64,000 nt of DNA, taken from contig VXBP01003612.1 in NCBI GenBank assembly GCA_013400115.1, forward strand, positions 216,282-280,281, in the 5' to 3' direction. This DNA is from Rhinopomastus cyanomelas (taxonomy: Eukaryota > Chordata > Aves > Bucerotiformes > Rhinopomastidae). The notes under the pieces were generated by a model, which saw only the letters and a list, made by a program, of their open reading frames with translations, had not been told where the DNA came from and did no database searches. The translations under genes and the position numbers were made by a program. Shown piece by piece: positions 41,264-51,634 of this stretch. Every line of letters starts with the position of its first letter. Within the stretch, counting starts at the first letter, position 1.

Positions 41264-42327
41264 AAAATCCACTATCAAACCTGTTTTGAGGGGGAAACCT
41301 AGAAAGTTTAGGGCTTAAGTATCTGGTCCTGAAGTTTTCCAGTACTGGCAGGTGCTTTGAAAGGTGGAGAAGATGTTACACCCTGGGGCATCCCTGGCAG
41401 GACCAGTCCTTCTGTGGTCTCTTAGTTCTGTCTCCAAGCTAGTTTTATGCACTTAAGGCAATTAAATGTTCTTGTTCAGAGGCTTTAATGCATTTTAATA
41501 GCTCTGACACTGAGCAAGTCTTCCCCAATGTTTTCTCTTGCTTTTTCTTCTGCCACTCCAGAGATTTTTATTTCTTTTCCTGGCACTATAAAAACTCCCT
41601 TTGCGGGGAGATGGCTCAAAACAACTGTCAAAAGAGGGTTGAAAAGTAAGAGAAGCCCAGCCTTTCCCATTAGATGGCTTCCTAATGCCAACAAACCAAA
41701 GCTCTTTACTACTGGGCATCTCCTCCTCATTAGCCTCAATCACACTTCACTCAGCAGCAGCTCCCCCCTGTGCCATCTCCTTCCCACCCCGAGGAAAGGA
41801 GGACGGGCTCACATTGTAAATTGTGAGTTTAACTAGAGCTCTGTTTCATCTCTCTGAATGGCAGGGTAAGGGCTCATTCCTCAGGAATTATAGTCCCCAG
41901 TATTAGTCCCTGGGTATGGCATTACCATAGCCAGGATGATTTAGGGACAATGAAATCCCTGTGCCATCAAGCTCCATGATTCTTCTGACACGAATGATCC
42001 TGCCACTCGATACTCACCCGGTGTGCTCACTGCAACCCAGCCTGTTTGCCTCCCCTGTTCCCCTCCAACCCCACCCATGGCAGGGATCAGCTGCCCAGAG
42101 GAGCTCGCTGTCACTTCTTCCAGATATAATTGAGCTCCGTGACTGAACTCAGGATGGAAACTGCTGCAGGAGGAAACGATCCTGGAACTCAGAACTGTTA
42201 ATCCAAGGGCACTGCGCTGGGAGGAGCAGGGACAGAGGTTGGCTGTTCCTGGGGAGTCCCCCCCCAGCATGATCTAGTTCGCTTGTTCTCCTGGTTCTCA
42301 GCCCAGTCCACCCAAATTAACACCACG

Positions 42328-42395
42328 GGTGGGCAGGGGGATTGGAGTAGATGATCTTTCAAGGTCCCTTCCAATCCCTAATGATTCTATGATGC
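42328..42395 (+). mobile_element. CR1 LINE 3' tail
   Basis: GGCAGGGGGATTGGAGTAGA, AAGGTCCCTTCCAATCCCTA, ATGATTCTATGATG. Confidence 0.92.
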
Positions 42396-43199
42396 TGTGA
42401 AAGGTGGTTCTGTAGGATCGTGGTAAGTGAGCCAGTGGCCTGCACCAGCCCAGCAGTGGGGCTTACTCGGTCTTAATCACCACTTAGCACAGGGTTTTCC
42501 TACTTGGTTTTGCCACCTAGTGCACGACTTTGGCGGAGTCAATTTAAAGCAGTCACTACCTGACACAGATTTAACCCCTCCCCAGTACACAGCTACTTCT
42601 TCAGGGCCTGATAACAGGCCTTGAACTCACTTATTTGCCTCTCTAAGGTCAACAGCAACTTCGTGGATCCTGGATGCAGCTGATCCCCTTTGCAGCTCCA
42701 GTTCTGAGCCACCGATCCCCCCAGCACGTTGCATCAGGCTTCTGCTTCACTGTAGGGCTCCTGCACGAGTCAAGATTTTCTGCCAGAGGATGGGTAAGAT
42801 GAAGGTAGGAAAGGTATCAGACAGCAGAACAAGGCAAATTATCATCTCAGCTGACAGCGAATGTTCAATTAGCAGAAAGACAAAACGCTTTTGTGTCTTA
42901 TTTTAAGCACAGGGACACATCCAGCATTGCCAGCGCTGCCTCGCAGCTTCAGAGACACCCAGGAACCACCTCAAACGAGGCGACACAGCAGCCCCAACGC
43001 CACCAGCGAGTACCAGCCACTCCACAGGGAGCTTGGACAACAGCACAGGACTGGTGCCCTCCCACAGCTCGTGGGGGGTTTCACGGTAGCTGTTTGCATC
43101 AAACACTGGTGGGCTCTGGTTCTTGTAAGCTCAAACAAGCAGCACAAAGCACATGCTAATGCAAAGACCACCCGACAGCCCCAGCTTTTCAAACGCAGC

Positions 43200-43470
43200 C
43201 CGGCAGCATAAATCACGTTCCCAGACGGTACAGGGAGGCGGTTTTTTTTCCATGTAAAGTGATTACGATTTCACAGGAAGAAAAACCCACCCCTTATTTT
43301 TAGCTCAGGGCGATCTGGCAGCTGGAGATGCAGATTTGTGGCTGCCGTAACCGCCGAACACACACAGACCGCAGCTCGGCGTTCGCCTGCTCTTTAGCTT
43401 TTAATTTACAGAACTAATTAGCTGGATTTACTGTCTTTAGCATCCCTCACCCGCTATTCGCTTGAGGAGA
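43200..43470. promoter_or_regulatory. AT-rich unique stretch downstream of HMGN2, possible conserved noncoding element
   Basis: CR1-free sequence with several homeodomain-like cores (CTTTTAATTTACAG, CTAATTAGC) and GTAAAGTGATTACG. Inference only. Confidence 0.25.
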
Positions 43471-43789
43471 AATAGATGAGCCCTGCGTGCCACGTCAAGC
43501 CCAGCAGGCCAGCGACTCCTGCGCGGGGGCACGTTCAGCGGGAAATGGATGGAGAGAGAGGGTCTGATCTTGTCGCAGAGAAAATAAAATGTCGATTGTG
43601 ATGCAGAGGAGGGACAGGCAGAGCCCTCGCCTGGCCACCGCACAGACCATCCAGGGGGTTAAATGCTTCACTAGTGACTTCCACACGTGTGAGGATAGGG
43701 GATGATTTGGGCAGCCAGGAGATTCCAGACCAGGATAAAGGAAAACGTAGTTCTGCAGCAAAATTGAAAGCGTCGGTATTTTACCACGA

Positions 43790-43965
43790 AGGTGCTGAGG
43801 CCCTGCAACAGGTGGCCCAGGGAGGCTGTTTGCTCCATCCCTGGCAGTGGCCAAGGCTAGGCTGGATGGGGCTCTGGGCACCCTGGTCTGGTGCGGGGTG
43901 TTGCTGCCCATGGCACTGGGTGACCTTTAAGGTCCCTTCCAACCCAAACCAGCCTGTGATTCTGT
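43790..43965 (+). mobile_element. CR1 LINE 3' fragment
   Basis: GTGCTGAGGCCCTGCAACAG, CTCCATCCCTGGCAGTGGCC, AAGGTCCCTTCCAACCCAAA, tail CTGTGATTCTGTGG. Confidence 0.92.
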
Positions 43966-45065
43966 GGTACTGCCCACAGAGTGTTGTGAAACCAGCACAG
44001 AGCAACACGTGCGGCATCAAGGCGGCAACTCAGACCAGCCGTCGTGCACTGAGAGCTGGAGCGAGATAGCTCAGCTCAGCAACAGCTGTGCCAGCACCAC
44101 ATCAGGTCTCTGCTTTCCTGCTCTGCTGGAGAAAACATCCTGTGCAGGAACACATGGGACAGTCTTACGGGTGTGGAGAATCACTCGTGTAACAGACACC
44201 ACAAGGCTCCACAACAGCAAAGGGATTGTAAACCTTTCAAATTACTGTTTTAGCGTTATGCTCATTACACATCAGCACTAGTGGGTGAAATGCCCTTTTC
44301 ACCACTCAGCACACACCAGCCAGCCTCACTGAGGCTGTCACAGGTCCCAGACTGTTCAGCAGATCTCCCTCTTGCACCTGGACATTCAAACTGAGAAATC
44401 AAGATGCAAAACCAAGCTCTCACTCCCTGCAGTCTCTGTGGCAGGACAAGGCAGAGCAGCATCACAGCACCACAACAGCCTTTTTCCAGCAAAGCCCCAA
44501 CTGCAGACATTTACACACCAAGGGTTTGGGTTGGCTCTGCTCTATCATTTAATAGCAACTATAAAAACAGTGCCTTTTCAGTCCACGAGTCTGGTTTCCC
44601 ACTTGCCACCCCACAGCACAGTCTGGGTTTGATTAGAAGTTACAGTACAGGAGCTGAAGTGTGGAGATTGAACACATCACCAGATGGACAGAGCTAGTTC
44701 TGGTTTCACTCCCGGGAGCAGCTCCAAAGTTACTTTCCCCCCCCCTGCAGTGTTCTTCCCCTTTCACACATCACTACTTTACAGACAGCAACAAGTGATT
44801 AACTCAGTAGATTCACTTATCTGCTCAGTGCTGGGCCTCCCAGCAAACCCAGTTCCTAAACACCCTGCAGCCATCCCGCTTTCAGGGAAGGAAAACTCGC
44901 TTTTCACTTGTGAATTACAACTCCATTAACTCTCTCTGAATGAAGATGCTTGAACTCTCAACCACTAGCAAAGGCACCACGTGCAGACAGCAAGGCCTCA
45001 GCCTGATGTTAAAAAGAGGTGAAACAGAGGGAAGAGAAATGAGAAAGGCATCGAGAACAGTCCAA

Positions 45066-45944
45066 GCCAAACCGTATCCAGCTTTATTAAAGGTACTTTT
45101 CATAAACAATCATGGTAATTTAGGCAGGACATGGGCTACAATCGGCAACATTTTACAACAACCGTCAAACTCCCTACCCTTCGCGGGCTACCAGAACGTA
45201 AAAGTTGCTATAAAACGCAAGAATCTTCATTTCATACTTGGCAGAGGGAACAGTTTAGAGTGAGGGTGGACGCTTTCACATGTAGCATGTTGTTTAACAA
45301 CTCATCACAAACCTACCCTGACTTTCGAGAGGAAAGAAAAGAATTCAAACGACAAATTCAAATGCAGGTTTCTTGATCTGAAGATCTACGATACAATAAA
45401 AAGAGGGAAAGGAGGCTCCCTTTAGAGCCAGTGACATCCCAAATCAGACGCTGGGAGTCCAGATCACCCGAACAACACACGGTGGAGCAGTGAGTCTCAA
45501 AACGTCAGTGTGCCCACTGCTTTGGAGTGATAGGCTTTAGGGAAACAAGGAAATACAGAGGAAAGACAACCAGAGGAGTTTGAAGTGGGCAACAGGCATC
45601 TTGGGAGCATCAGTGATCACTGGGATGCACTTGAGAGACGTGCAGCACGAAGGAAACCCTCTCCTCCTCATTTAGGAAGAGCCCTTCATGCAAAATAAAA
45701 ACCACGGGACGGGGAAATTTTTCTGATTAAAATTTAGATTCTGAGAAATCATTTAGAGTGGCATTTGCCCCCTCTGCCCCCTCCCCCCCACCCCAAAACA
45801 CAACAACGAAGCGGTCTGTGTGCTAACAACATAGCTTAAAAAAAAGTCAAACAAAATTCTGCATTGTTATAAAACTTGATAAAAAATAGTATTTCAAACT
45901 GTACAGTCACCAGAAGTACACAGTTATCAAAAATTCACACATTT
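45066..45944 (-). other. HMGN2: HMGN2 3' UTR
   Basis: About 880 bases of AT-rich sequence, free of CR1, from the stop codon to the polyadenylation signal at 45083-45088. The length and lack of repeats fit the long, conserved 3' UTR typical of HMGN2. The exact cleavage site is inferred. Confidence 0.75.
45083..45088 (-). terminator. HMGN2 polyadenylation signal
   Basis: AATAAA on the minus strand (TTTATT as printed), the first canonical signal after the stop that gives a transcript of the expected HMGN2 length. Confidence 0.7.
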
Positions 45945-45980
45945 TTACTTGGCTTCACCAGCACCTTCGGCTTTCTGTGC
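45945..45980 (-). CDS. HMGN2: HMGN2 exon 6 (last coding)
   Basis: AQKAEGAGEAK and TAA (45945-45947), after a CTTTTAG acceptor. Human ends GAGDAK; the D to E change is conservative. Confidence 0.97.
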   Translation of the reverse strand, partial: AQKAEGAGEAK

Positions 45981-47960
45981 CTAAAAGAGAAAGGGAAACC
46001 AGTCAGTAACACTCCATGGCCTTGCACCAACAATGGGTAACTCGCTTATCTGAGCTCACAAGCCCCACCTGGGTTGCAGCACCACAACTCCTAACAAAAT
46101 CAGGTCTAAAACACCATCAGAAACAACCTGAAAGTTGCCTGGTTACCCAAGAACTTTACATGGTTTGAGGACTAGGCAGAAGAGTGAATTTCATTTGGCA
46201 ACTCAACACTTTAACGCTTTACCAGCCCAGCAACAAGCTCCTCACACACATGCAGATGTGTTGCAAATGCCACTAGCAACAAGGCCCGATCCATCAAGCA
46301 GTAACTCCTCTGCAGGAAGCACAAGCCTGGACCCATCTATGTTTGATATGGAAAAAAAACCCCAACTGCGTGACGCAAGATGCTGCCGGAGCCGCTGCTG
46401 TACCTGGTCTGTTTTGGCATCTCCATTTTCTGCAGGGTTGTTTCCCTCCTTGCCAGCATCAGCTTTCCCCTTCTTTCCCTTGGGCAACTTCTCGCTCTTC
46501 TGCGAAGGGAAGGATGACGCACAGTTACAATCGGCAACATCCAGTTGTTAACCACAAGAATCCACAAACTAGAAGGGTAAATCCCAGCGGTTGGACTTGA
46601 TCATTAAGGTCTTTTCCAACCTAAACCAGTCTGGGATTCTAAATGCTGGATGTCAGCCCGGAATGACACAACACACATGCGGTGGCGTGTTTTGAGAGAC
46701 TGACAACTGTGGAACATCCTTGCTTTGGGGTTTTTGAGGCAAATTATGTGCAATTCAGGTGTTCAGTGCAGCTTTATACAAGTGATGATGCAGCTTGATT
46801 CCATCACGACATACGTTAGCTACTACCAAACCTTAATCTCCTCACCCATTTATCTCTCGGTTACAGCACTGACACAAGCACTCACCTTTGGAGCTGCCTT
46901 TTTAGGTTTAGGCTCTGGCTTTGGAGGAGCGGGTTTCTGTAAGCAAAGGGAAAAATACCCTGGTGTTATTCCAATTCTTCAGAGAACAATGTATCACTTC
47001 TAAAAAATATTCAGCCCAAAGAGTTGGGTTTTAGGAAAAACAAATGGAAACATTTGGAACTGAAATAGCTGTGAACTGGAACAGAGGAGGTTCCACATCA
47101 ATTTGAGAAGGAACAACTTCCCAGTGAGGGTGAAAGAGCATTGGAAGCCACTGCCTGGGGGGGTGGTTCTGCAGTCTCCTCCAGAAACATTTAAAACCCG
47201 CCTGGCCACGTTCCTGTGTGACTGGATCTAGGGGATCCTGCTGTGGTGGGGGGATTGGACTGGATGGTCTTTGGAGGTCCCTTCCAATCCCTAACAAGTC
47301 CGTGATTAGTCACTTACTGTACCACTCTCCTAGCATCACGCAGTGGAACAGTTCGTGAAGCCAGGAACTAACTTTGAATTCAATGAGTTTCTCCAGAATC
47401 CCTGCAGTTCTCATACAGATAGGGTGCATAGTGCTCAAACCTTATGACATCGAGTTTTGCAGCACTCTCAACAAGAGAATACTCACAGCGGATAACCTCG
47501 CTGATCTCCGTTGTGGCTGTTTAAAGAGAAAAACAACTGAGTTTAATGGGATGGAATATGAACTCTAAAAACCCATAAATTACCTCTCGTTTCATAGCAG
47601 TAAAGCCCCAGGACTAACATTTAAACGTTTCGTTCCCTTTTCCCCCTCATTCTTAAGAAACATAAGGCTATCCCACCTAAACCGCTAATGGCTAACACTA
47701 CATTAAGTTGATATTTCATGGTTAAGGTTAAGAGAGTTAATGCTTTAAAAACCCATAACCAACTGAGGCCAACCCTCCCCCTGAGTCTTGAAAAGTCAGA
47801 AACAATTAAGACCAATCCTCTTCCTGGTTCTTTATTTCCATTAAGTTAAACCTTATCTTCCAACACACAAACACTTTAGGATCCAACTTTCTCAAAAAAA
47901 CGCTGAGTTTCTTACCTCATCCTTAACTTTGGCCTTCTCGCCCTTGGTATCTCCTTCAGC
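45945..47960 (-). CDS. HMGN2: HMGN2 (high mobility group nucleosome-binding protein 2), exons 2-6; exon 1 lost in an assembly gap
   Basis: HMGN2 is a small basic, unstructured nuclear protein that binds the nucleosome core and loosens chromatin by competing with linker histone. Exons run join(complement): 47916-47960, 47487-47516, 46886-46936, 46404-46499, 45945-45980, giving 15 + 10 + 17 + 32 + 11 codons plus stop. All are phase 0 with GT-AG introns. With the five missing codons the protein is 90 residues, the human length. The nucleosome-binding core [20 protein letters not shown] (residues 23-42) is intact and spans exons 3-4. The acidic C-terminal tail ends AEGAGEAK. The start codon and first five residues must lie in the N run at 48522-49011, so the CDS here is 5'-partial. 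Confidence 0.95.
46404..46499 (-). CDS. HMGN2: HMGN2 exon 5
   Basis: Thirty-two codons from KSEKLPKGKKGKADAGKEGN through NGDAKTDQ. They carry the second basic patch (KGKKGK) and the start of the acidic regulatory tail. Donor is CAG followed by GTACAG. Confidence 0.97.
46585..46642 (+). mobile_element. CR1 3' tail in HMGN2 intron 4
   Basis: GCGGTTGGACTTGATCATTA, AGGTCTTTTCCAACCTAAAC, tail CTGGGATTCT. Confidence 0.88.
46886..46936 (-). CDS. HMGN2: HMGN2 exon 4
   Basis: [17 protein letters not shown], second half of the nucleosome-binding domain; GTGAGT donor. Confidence 0.97.
47075..47308 (+). mobile_element. CR1 3' fragment in HMGN2 intron 3
   Basis: Sense copy: AACAGAGGAGGTTCCACATC, GGGGGGATTGGACTGGATGG, AGGTCCCTTCCAATCCCTAA. 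The only sizeable CR1 inside HMGN2. Confidence 0.92.
47487..47516 (-). CDS. HMGN2: HMGN2 exon 3
   Basis: Ten-codon microexon [10 protein letters not shown], the heart of the nucleosome-binding domain (the RRSARLSA motif), between a TTTAAACAG acceptor and a GTGAGT donor. Confidence 0.97.
47916..47960 (-). CDS. HMGN2: HMGN2 exon 2
   Basis: AEGDTKGEKAKVKDE, between an acceptor ending CCTAG and a GTAAG donor. It joins in frame to the unseen first exon. Confidence 0.96.
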
Positions 47961-48521
47961 CTAGGATGGGAAATAACAGTTAAGGGGAGGCAGGCTCAAC
48001 CCCCGTTAGTTTTAACCCCTTCCCTATTCGCACAGACACCCAGAGGGTCTCCCAGGCCTTCGCCGCGCTTCAACCCCATCGGGTCTCCCCCCACCCGCCC
48101 CCGGAGGCCGCCGACTCTCTACGAGCGACTGAAGGCATCACCGGGGCCTCTCGACGATGAGGGAAGCCCTAGGCCGGGCAGGAAACTCCTCTGTGACCAC
48201 CCCCACCTCCGCCTCCACTCCGTGACAGGGCGGGGGCAGCTCCTCCAGCGGGGGTGTGGGATGGGATGAGATGCCGGGGAGGGGACGGGAGGCAAAGGCG
48301 GGGGATCGACGCTGCCCCCTCAGGGAGGCCCCACTCCGTCTCCCGCCCACGGCTGCCCCCGTGGGGCGGCGGTTTTGGCGGCAAAGCAGCGCGACCGCTT
48401 CCCGCCCTTTTCCGCCCTACCGGCGCTCCCCTCCTCTCCACCACCTCTTCCCTCCATCCTCCCGCCAAAACCAACCGGATCGAACCGGCGCCGATGGGCA
48501 CTCGCCCCTCCCATTCCCCCC
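47961..48521 (-). promoter_or_regulatory. HMGN2 intron 1 and CpG-rich promoter flank
   Basis: From about 48040 the sequence becomes very GC-rich and CG-dense and runs into the gap. This is the expected CpG island over HMGN2 exon 1. No ATG followed by PKRK codons occurs before the gap. Confidence 0.7.
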
Positions 48522-49011
48522 NNNNNNNNNNNNNNNNNNNNNNNNNNNNNNNNNNNNNNNNNNNNNNNNNNNNNNNNNNNNNNNNNNNNNNNNNNNNNNN
48601 NNNNNNNNNNNNNNNNNNNNNNNNNNNNNNNNNNNNNNNNNNNNNNNNNNNNNNNNNNNNNNNNNNNNNNNNNNNNNNNNNNNNNNNNNNNNNNNNNNNN
48701 NNNNNNNNNNNNNNNNNNNNNNNNNNNNNNNNNNNNNNNNNNNNNNNNNNNNNNNNNNNNNNNNNNNNNNNNNNNNNNNNNNNNNNNNNNNNNNNNNNNN
48801 NNNNNNNNNNNNNNNNNNNNNNNNNNNNNNNNNNNNNNNNNNNNNNNNNNNNNNNNNNNNNNNNNNNNNNNNNNNNNNNNNNNNNNNNNNNNNNNNNNNN
48901 NNNNNNNNNNNNNNNNNNNNNNNNNNNNNNNNNNNNNNNNNNNNNNNNNNNNNNNNNNNNNNNNNNNNNNNNNNNNNNNNNNNNNNNNNNNNNNNNNNNN
49001 NNNNNNNNNNN
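48522..49011. other. Assembly gap (490 N) hiding HMGN2 exon 1
   Basis: Run of N flanked by GC-rich sequence on the left and AAAAAAAATTATCCATG on the right. The missing HMGN2 first exon, 5' UTR and core promoter should lie here. Confidence 0.97.
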
Positions 49012-50140
49012 AAAAAAAATTATCCATGAAAATACCGGGGGGGGTCAGTGCAAAAGGGAGGGGGGCGGTGCCAAGAGGCAGAAAACCACCCAAATGCAGA
49101 GGAATGGCACCCAACTCATTCCCACAGGTGCTGCTGCTGCTGCCCGCTCCATGGGATCTGGAGAGCTAGGCTCCAAGGGATGAACCACCTCACGGTGCCC
49201 CCAAACCTCTGCCGGTTCGGTGGAACCTCATCCCAAGAAATCCCCCCTCGGAGCATGTTTTCCCTCTCACTCCTAAGGCTTCTTCAATCACAATTCCCAA
49301 ATTCCAGGAGTGTATTTTTCCTCTTGTGCTGATATCCCTACCACCATCTTCACCACGTAAACAGGGCTTCGGGAAGGTCAGTCATCGCTGGAAGATGCCC
49401 GTCGCTCTGTCCTCACAAGTGTTGTAAAGATTCATGATTCCACAACTCTGGGTTTGCTGGGTGAGCTGTGCCTACCCTCAGTGAAATGAATCTTCCAGGA
49501 CACGTTGGTATTTTACTGGAATAAACAACCTGTTGGGTAACACAAATCTTTTTCCATTCCTTGAAGGACTTTTTCTCCTACTCTACGACAGCACTGGCTT
49601 TATGGAAAGAATTAAAATTTCCCTATAAACCATCAGATCCTTCAATTTCTTCACCTGCATCTGTAGGAAAAGCATTGCTGTAGTTTTCGTCACTTGTATC
49701 ATCACAACACAACTGAACCCCCATTTTGATTTTAAGGTTAAAATCAATTGTCAGGTAGAAAAGTGTCTCCCAATCAGCCCAGCAAAGCAGACTGGAGAGT
49801 GGTCAGTAAATTATCTCCTCTGAGAGCTTCCTGAAATGTGAAGAGAGAGAAAATAAAACCACAGCAAGACGAGTTTAAAATCGACACCTCCCATCACCTC
49901 AGCTCATTTTTATCGAGGCTACTTACGCCAGAGGAATGACCTGCATGGGGCTACGTTTGGCCAAGCCTTGGGGTTACCAGAAAACTGCTCACACAGGACT
50001 GTAAAAGATCACACCCAACCCCCGCCGTGTGGAGTCTGCCATGGGTTTAAAACTAATGATATTAGACCTGGCTGCCAACTTCATCGCACTTTAGAGTAAG
50101 TTTTATGTCCTTTCAACTGCTGGGCCGAGTTTTTCCTCGG
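49012..50140. other. Intergenic region between HMGN2 and DHDDS
   Basis: Unique, mostly AT-rich sequence with no CR1. The right part may include distal DHDDS 3' UTR if a later polyadenylation site is used. No exon seen. Confidence 0.6.
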
Positions 50141-51397
50141 CAAGTGTGGTATGAACATGCTTTATTCGTGATTTAACGATGGACTCTACTCTCTTCACAA
50201 TCACCGTCGAACAGCTGAGTGCGCAGCACTTACAAATCTTATCAATCTCTTCTTTTTCTCTTACCTGGAGGTAAAGAACACCTTAAACTCAGCAACAGCT
50301 GGTACTGCTGCACCCGTATGCAGAGCAGAAACAGAAAGAAATCAAGATATTTTCTGCTATTTTGATTGTGAGGACGGAAACCAGAAGAAATTAGACAGAA
50401 ACAATTAATTGGTCCACCTCCCTGCTGATGGAAAACTGAGAACAAAACACCACTCCACGGCTGCTCCAGACACTCCCAACCCGTTCAATAGCCTTTCAGC
50501 ACTGCTTTGGCTGAGATCAGAGGTTGGTTTTGGCTACTGTATTGCTGAACCAAACCCACCCTCATTCCTTGGAAGCAGGATGTTAAATCAAACCTCTAGA
50601 GAGGTCCTAGAGGGATCTGATATACATCACCTGGTTTTAACTAACTTTTTAAGCCATAAAGTTAATTCTCAACCAGTCTTTCTTCCTGCTTAGAACTCAG
50701 TCTGTTCCAACATCAGCACTTCAGTTTTCCCCACGTACTCTGCCCAGAAGGGATCAGCAGGACCTGGAGAAGCTTTGGATTATCTTTTTTCCCCTTTACA
50801 GCAAGGCTGACAGCACCTTGCCTCAGCTCTTTGGAAGCCTCAAGCGCAGCAGAGTACAACAGGGAAAAGACAAGATGTCCTCATGAAGCAGGCGAATCTC
50901 TCTGCAACTGTGTGGCACGTCAGAATGATCCTTTCCCTACAGAGTGTGAGGCTCCCCATATGGAACAGCAGAGGAAATCTCAACAGGAGATTCCCTACTG
51001 CAAAGTCATGGGAAGGATTCAAGTCCAGTCTGATTAACAGGACTGAACGTAATGGATTGGGCCAGTTTGGGAGCAGTCAAACAGAACTGGAGGGTCATGA
51101 ACTTCTCGTCACCAAAACACCCAGGCCTGTGGGTGACTCACCAAGCAGCAGAGGCACAGCGGGGTGCGTGTTTTCTCAGGGAGGTGAGGCAGAAGGACGG
51201 AATTACCTTCCTTCAGCAGCATTCACAGAACTGGAAGATTCACAGTACCCTGTCCCTGCCCTCAGAGGGGGCCAAGCAGGGACGTCAAGTCCTACAGCAG
51301 CCCTGCATCCCCTCACAGAGCGACTTCCTCTGAGCAGCAGCTGTTCCCTCTAACGCAGCTAAAAACTGTCTTCTTGGGAACAACCCAGCACCTTGTG
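50140..51397 (-). other. DHDDS: DHDDS 3' UTR (probable extent)
   Basis: From the stop codon at 51398 down to the first canonical AATAAA (minus strand, 50161-50166), about 1.25 kb, free of CR1. A longer form ending further left cannot be excluded. Confidence 0.55.
50161..50166 (-). terminator. Candidate DHDDS polyadenylation signal
   Basis: AATAAA on the minus strand; I found no other canonical signal between it and the stop codon. Confidence 0.5.
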
Positions 51398-51634
51398 TCA
51401 TGCAGACACCGTACACAGGCTCTCAAAGAAGTCCGCTCGCTTGTGCTCCAGAGCCTGTAGGAAGCCCTGGATTCTCTCTTCCCGCATGGCGGTGCATTTC
51501 TGCAACAACGTCCGTTGGCGCTGAGAGTCTCCGCTGGATGCAAACCCCTCCTGCTGCAGCTTCTTCATCACATAAGCCTGATCCTTTTCCATCTGTTGTC
51601 GCTTCCTTTCCTCCATGTAGGAGTCTCTGGCCTT
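51398..51634 (-). CDS. DHDDS: DHDDS coding exon 8 (C-terminal)
   Basis: KARDSYMEERKRQQMEKDQA to the stop TGA (51398-51400), residues 256-333. This charged helical tail is specific to animal DHDDS and contributes to complex assembly; it is the least conserved part relative to human. Confidence 0.96.
   Translation of the reverse strand, partial: KARDSYMEERKRQQMEKDQAYVMKKLQQEGFASSGDSQRQRTLLQKCTAMREERIQGFLQALEHKRADFFESLCTVSA

Larger units (their letters stand above)
27791..45065. other. Intergenic region between RPS6KA1 and HMGN2
   Basis: About 17 kb with no exon I can support on either strand. It contains CR1 fragments, two minisatellites, one CpG-rich block and several CR1-free stretches (28450-29100, 29870-30600, 30690-32830, 36450-36990, 39470-40870, 41270-42320, 42400-43780, 43970-45060) listed or discussed where something stands out. 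Confidence 0.7.

Noticed and set aside
48254..49183. Long frames on both strands around 48.3-49.2 kb
   Set aside because: They are kept open by the run of N.
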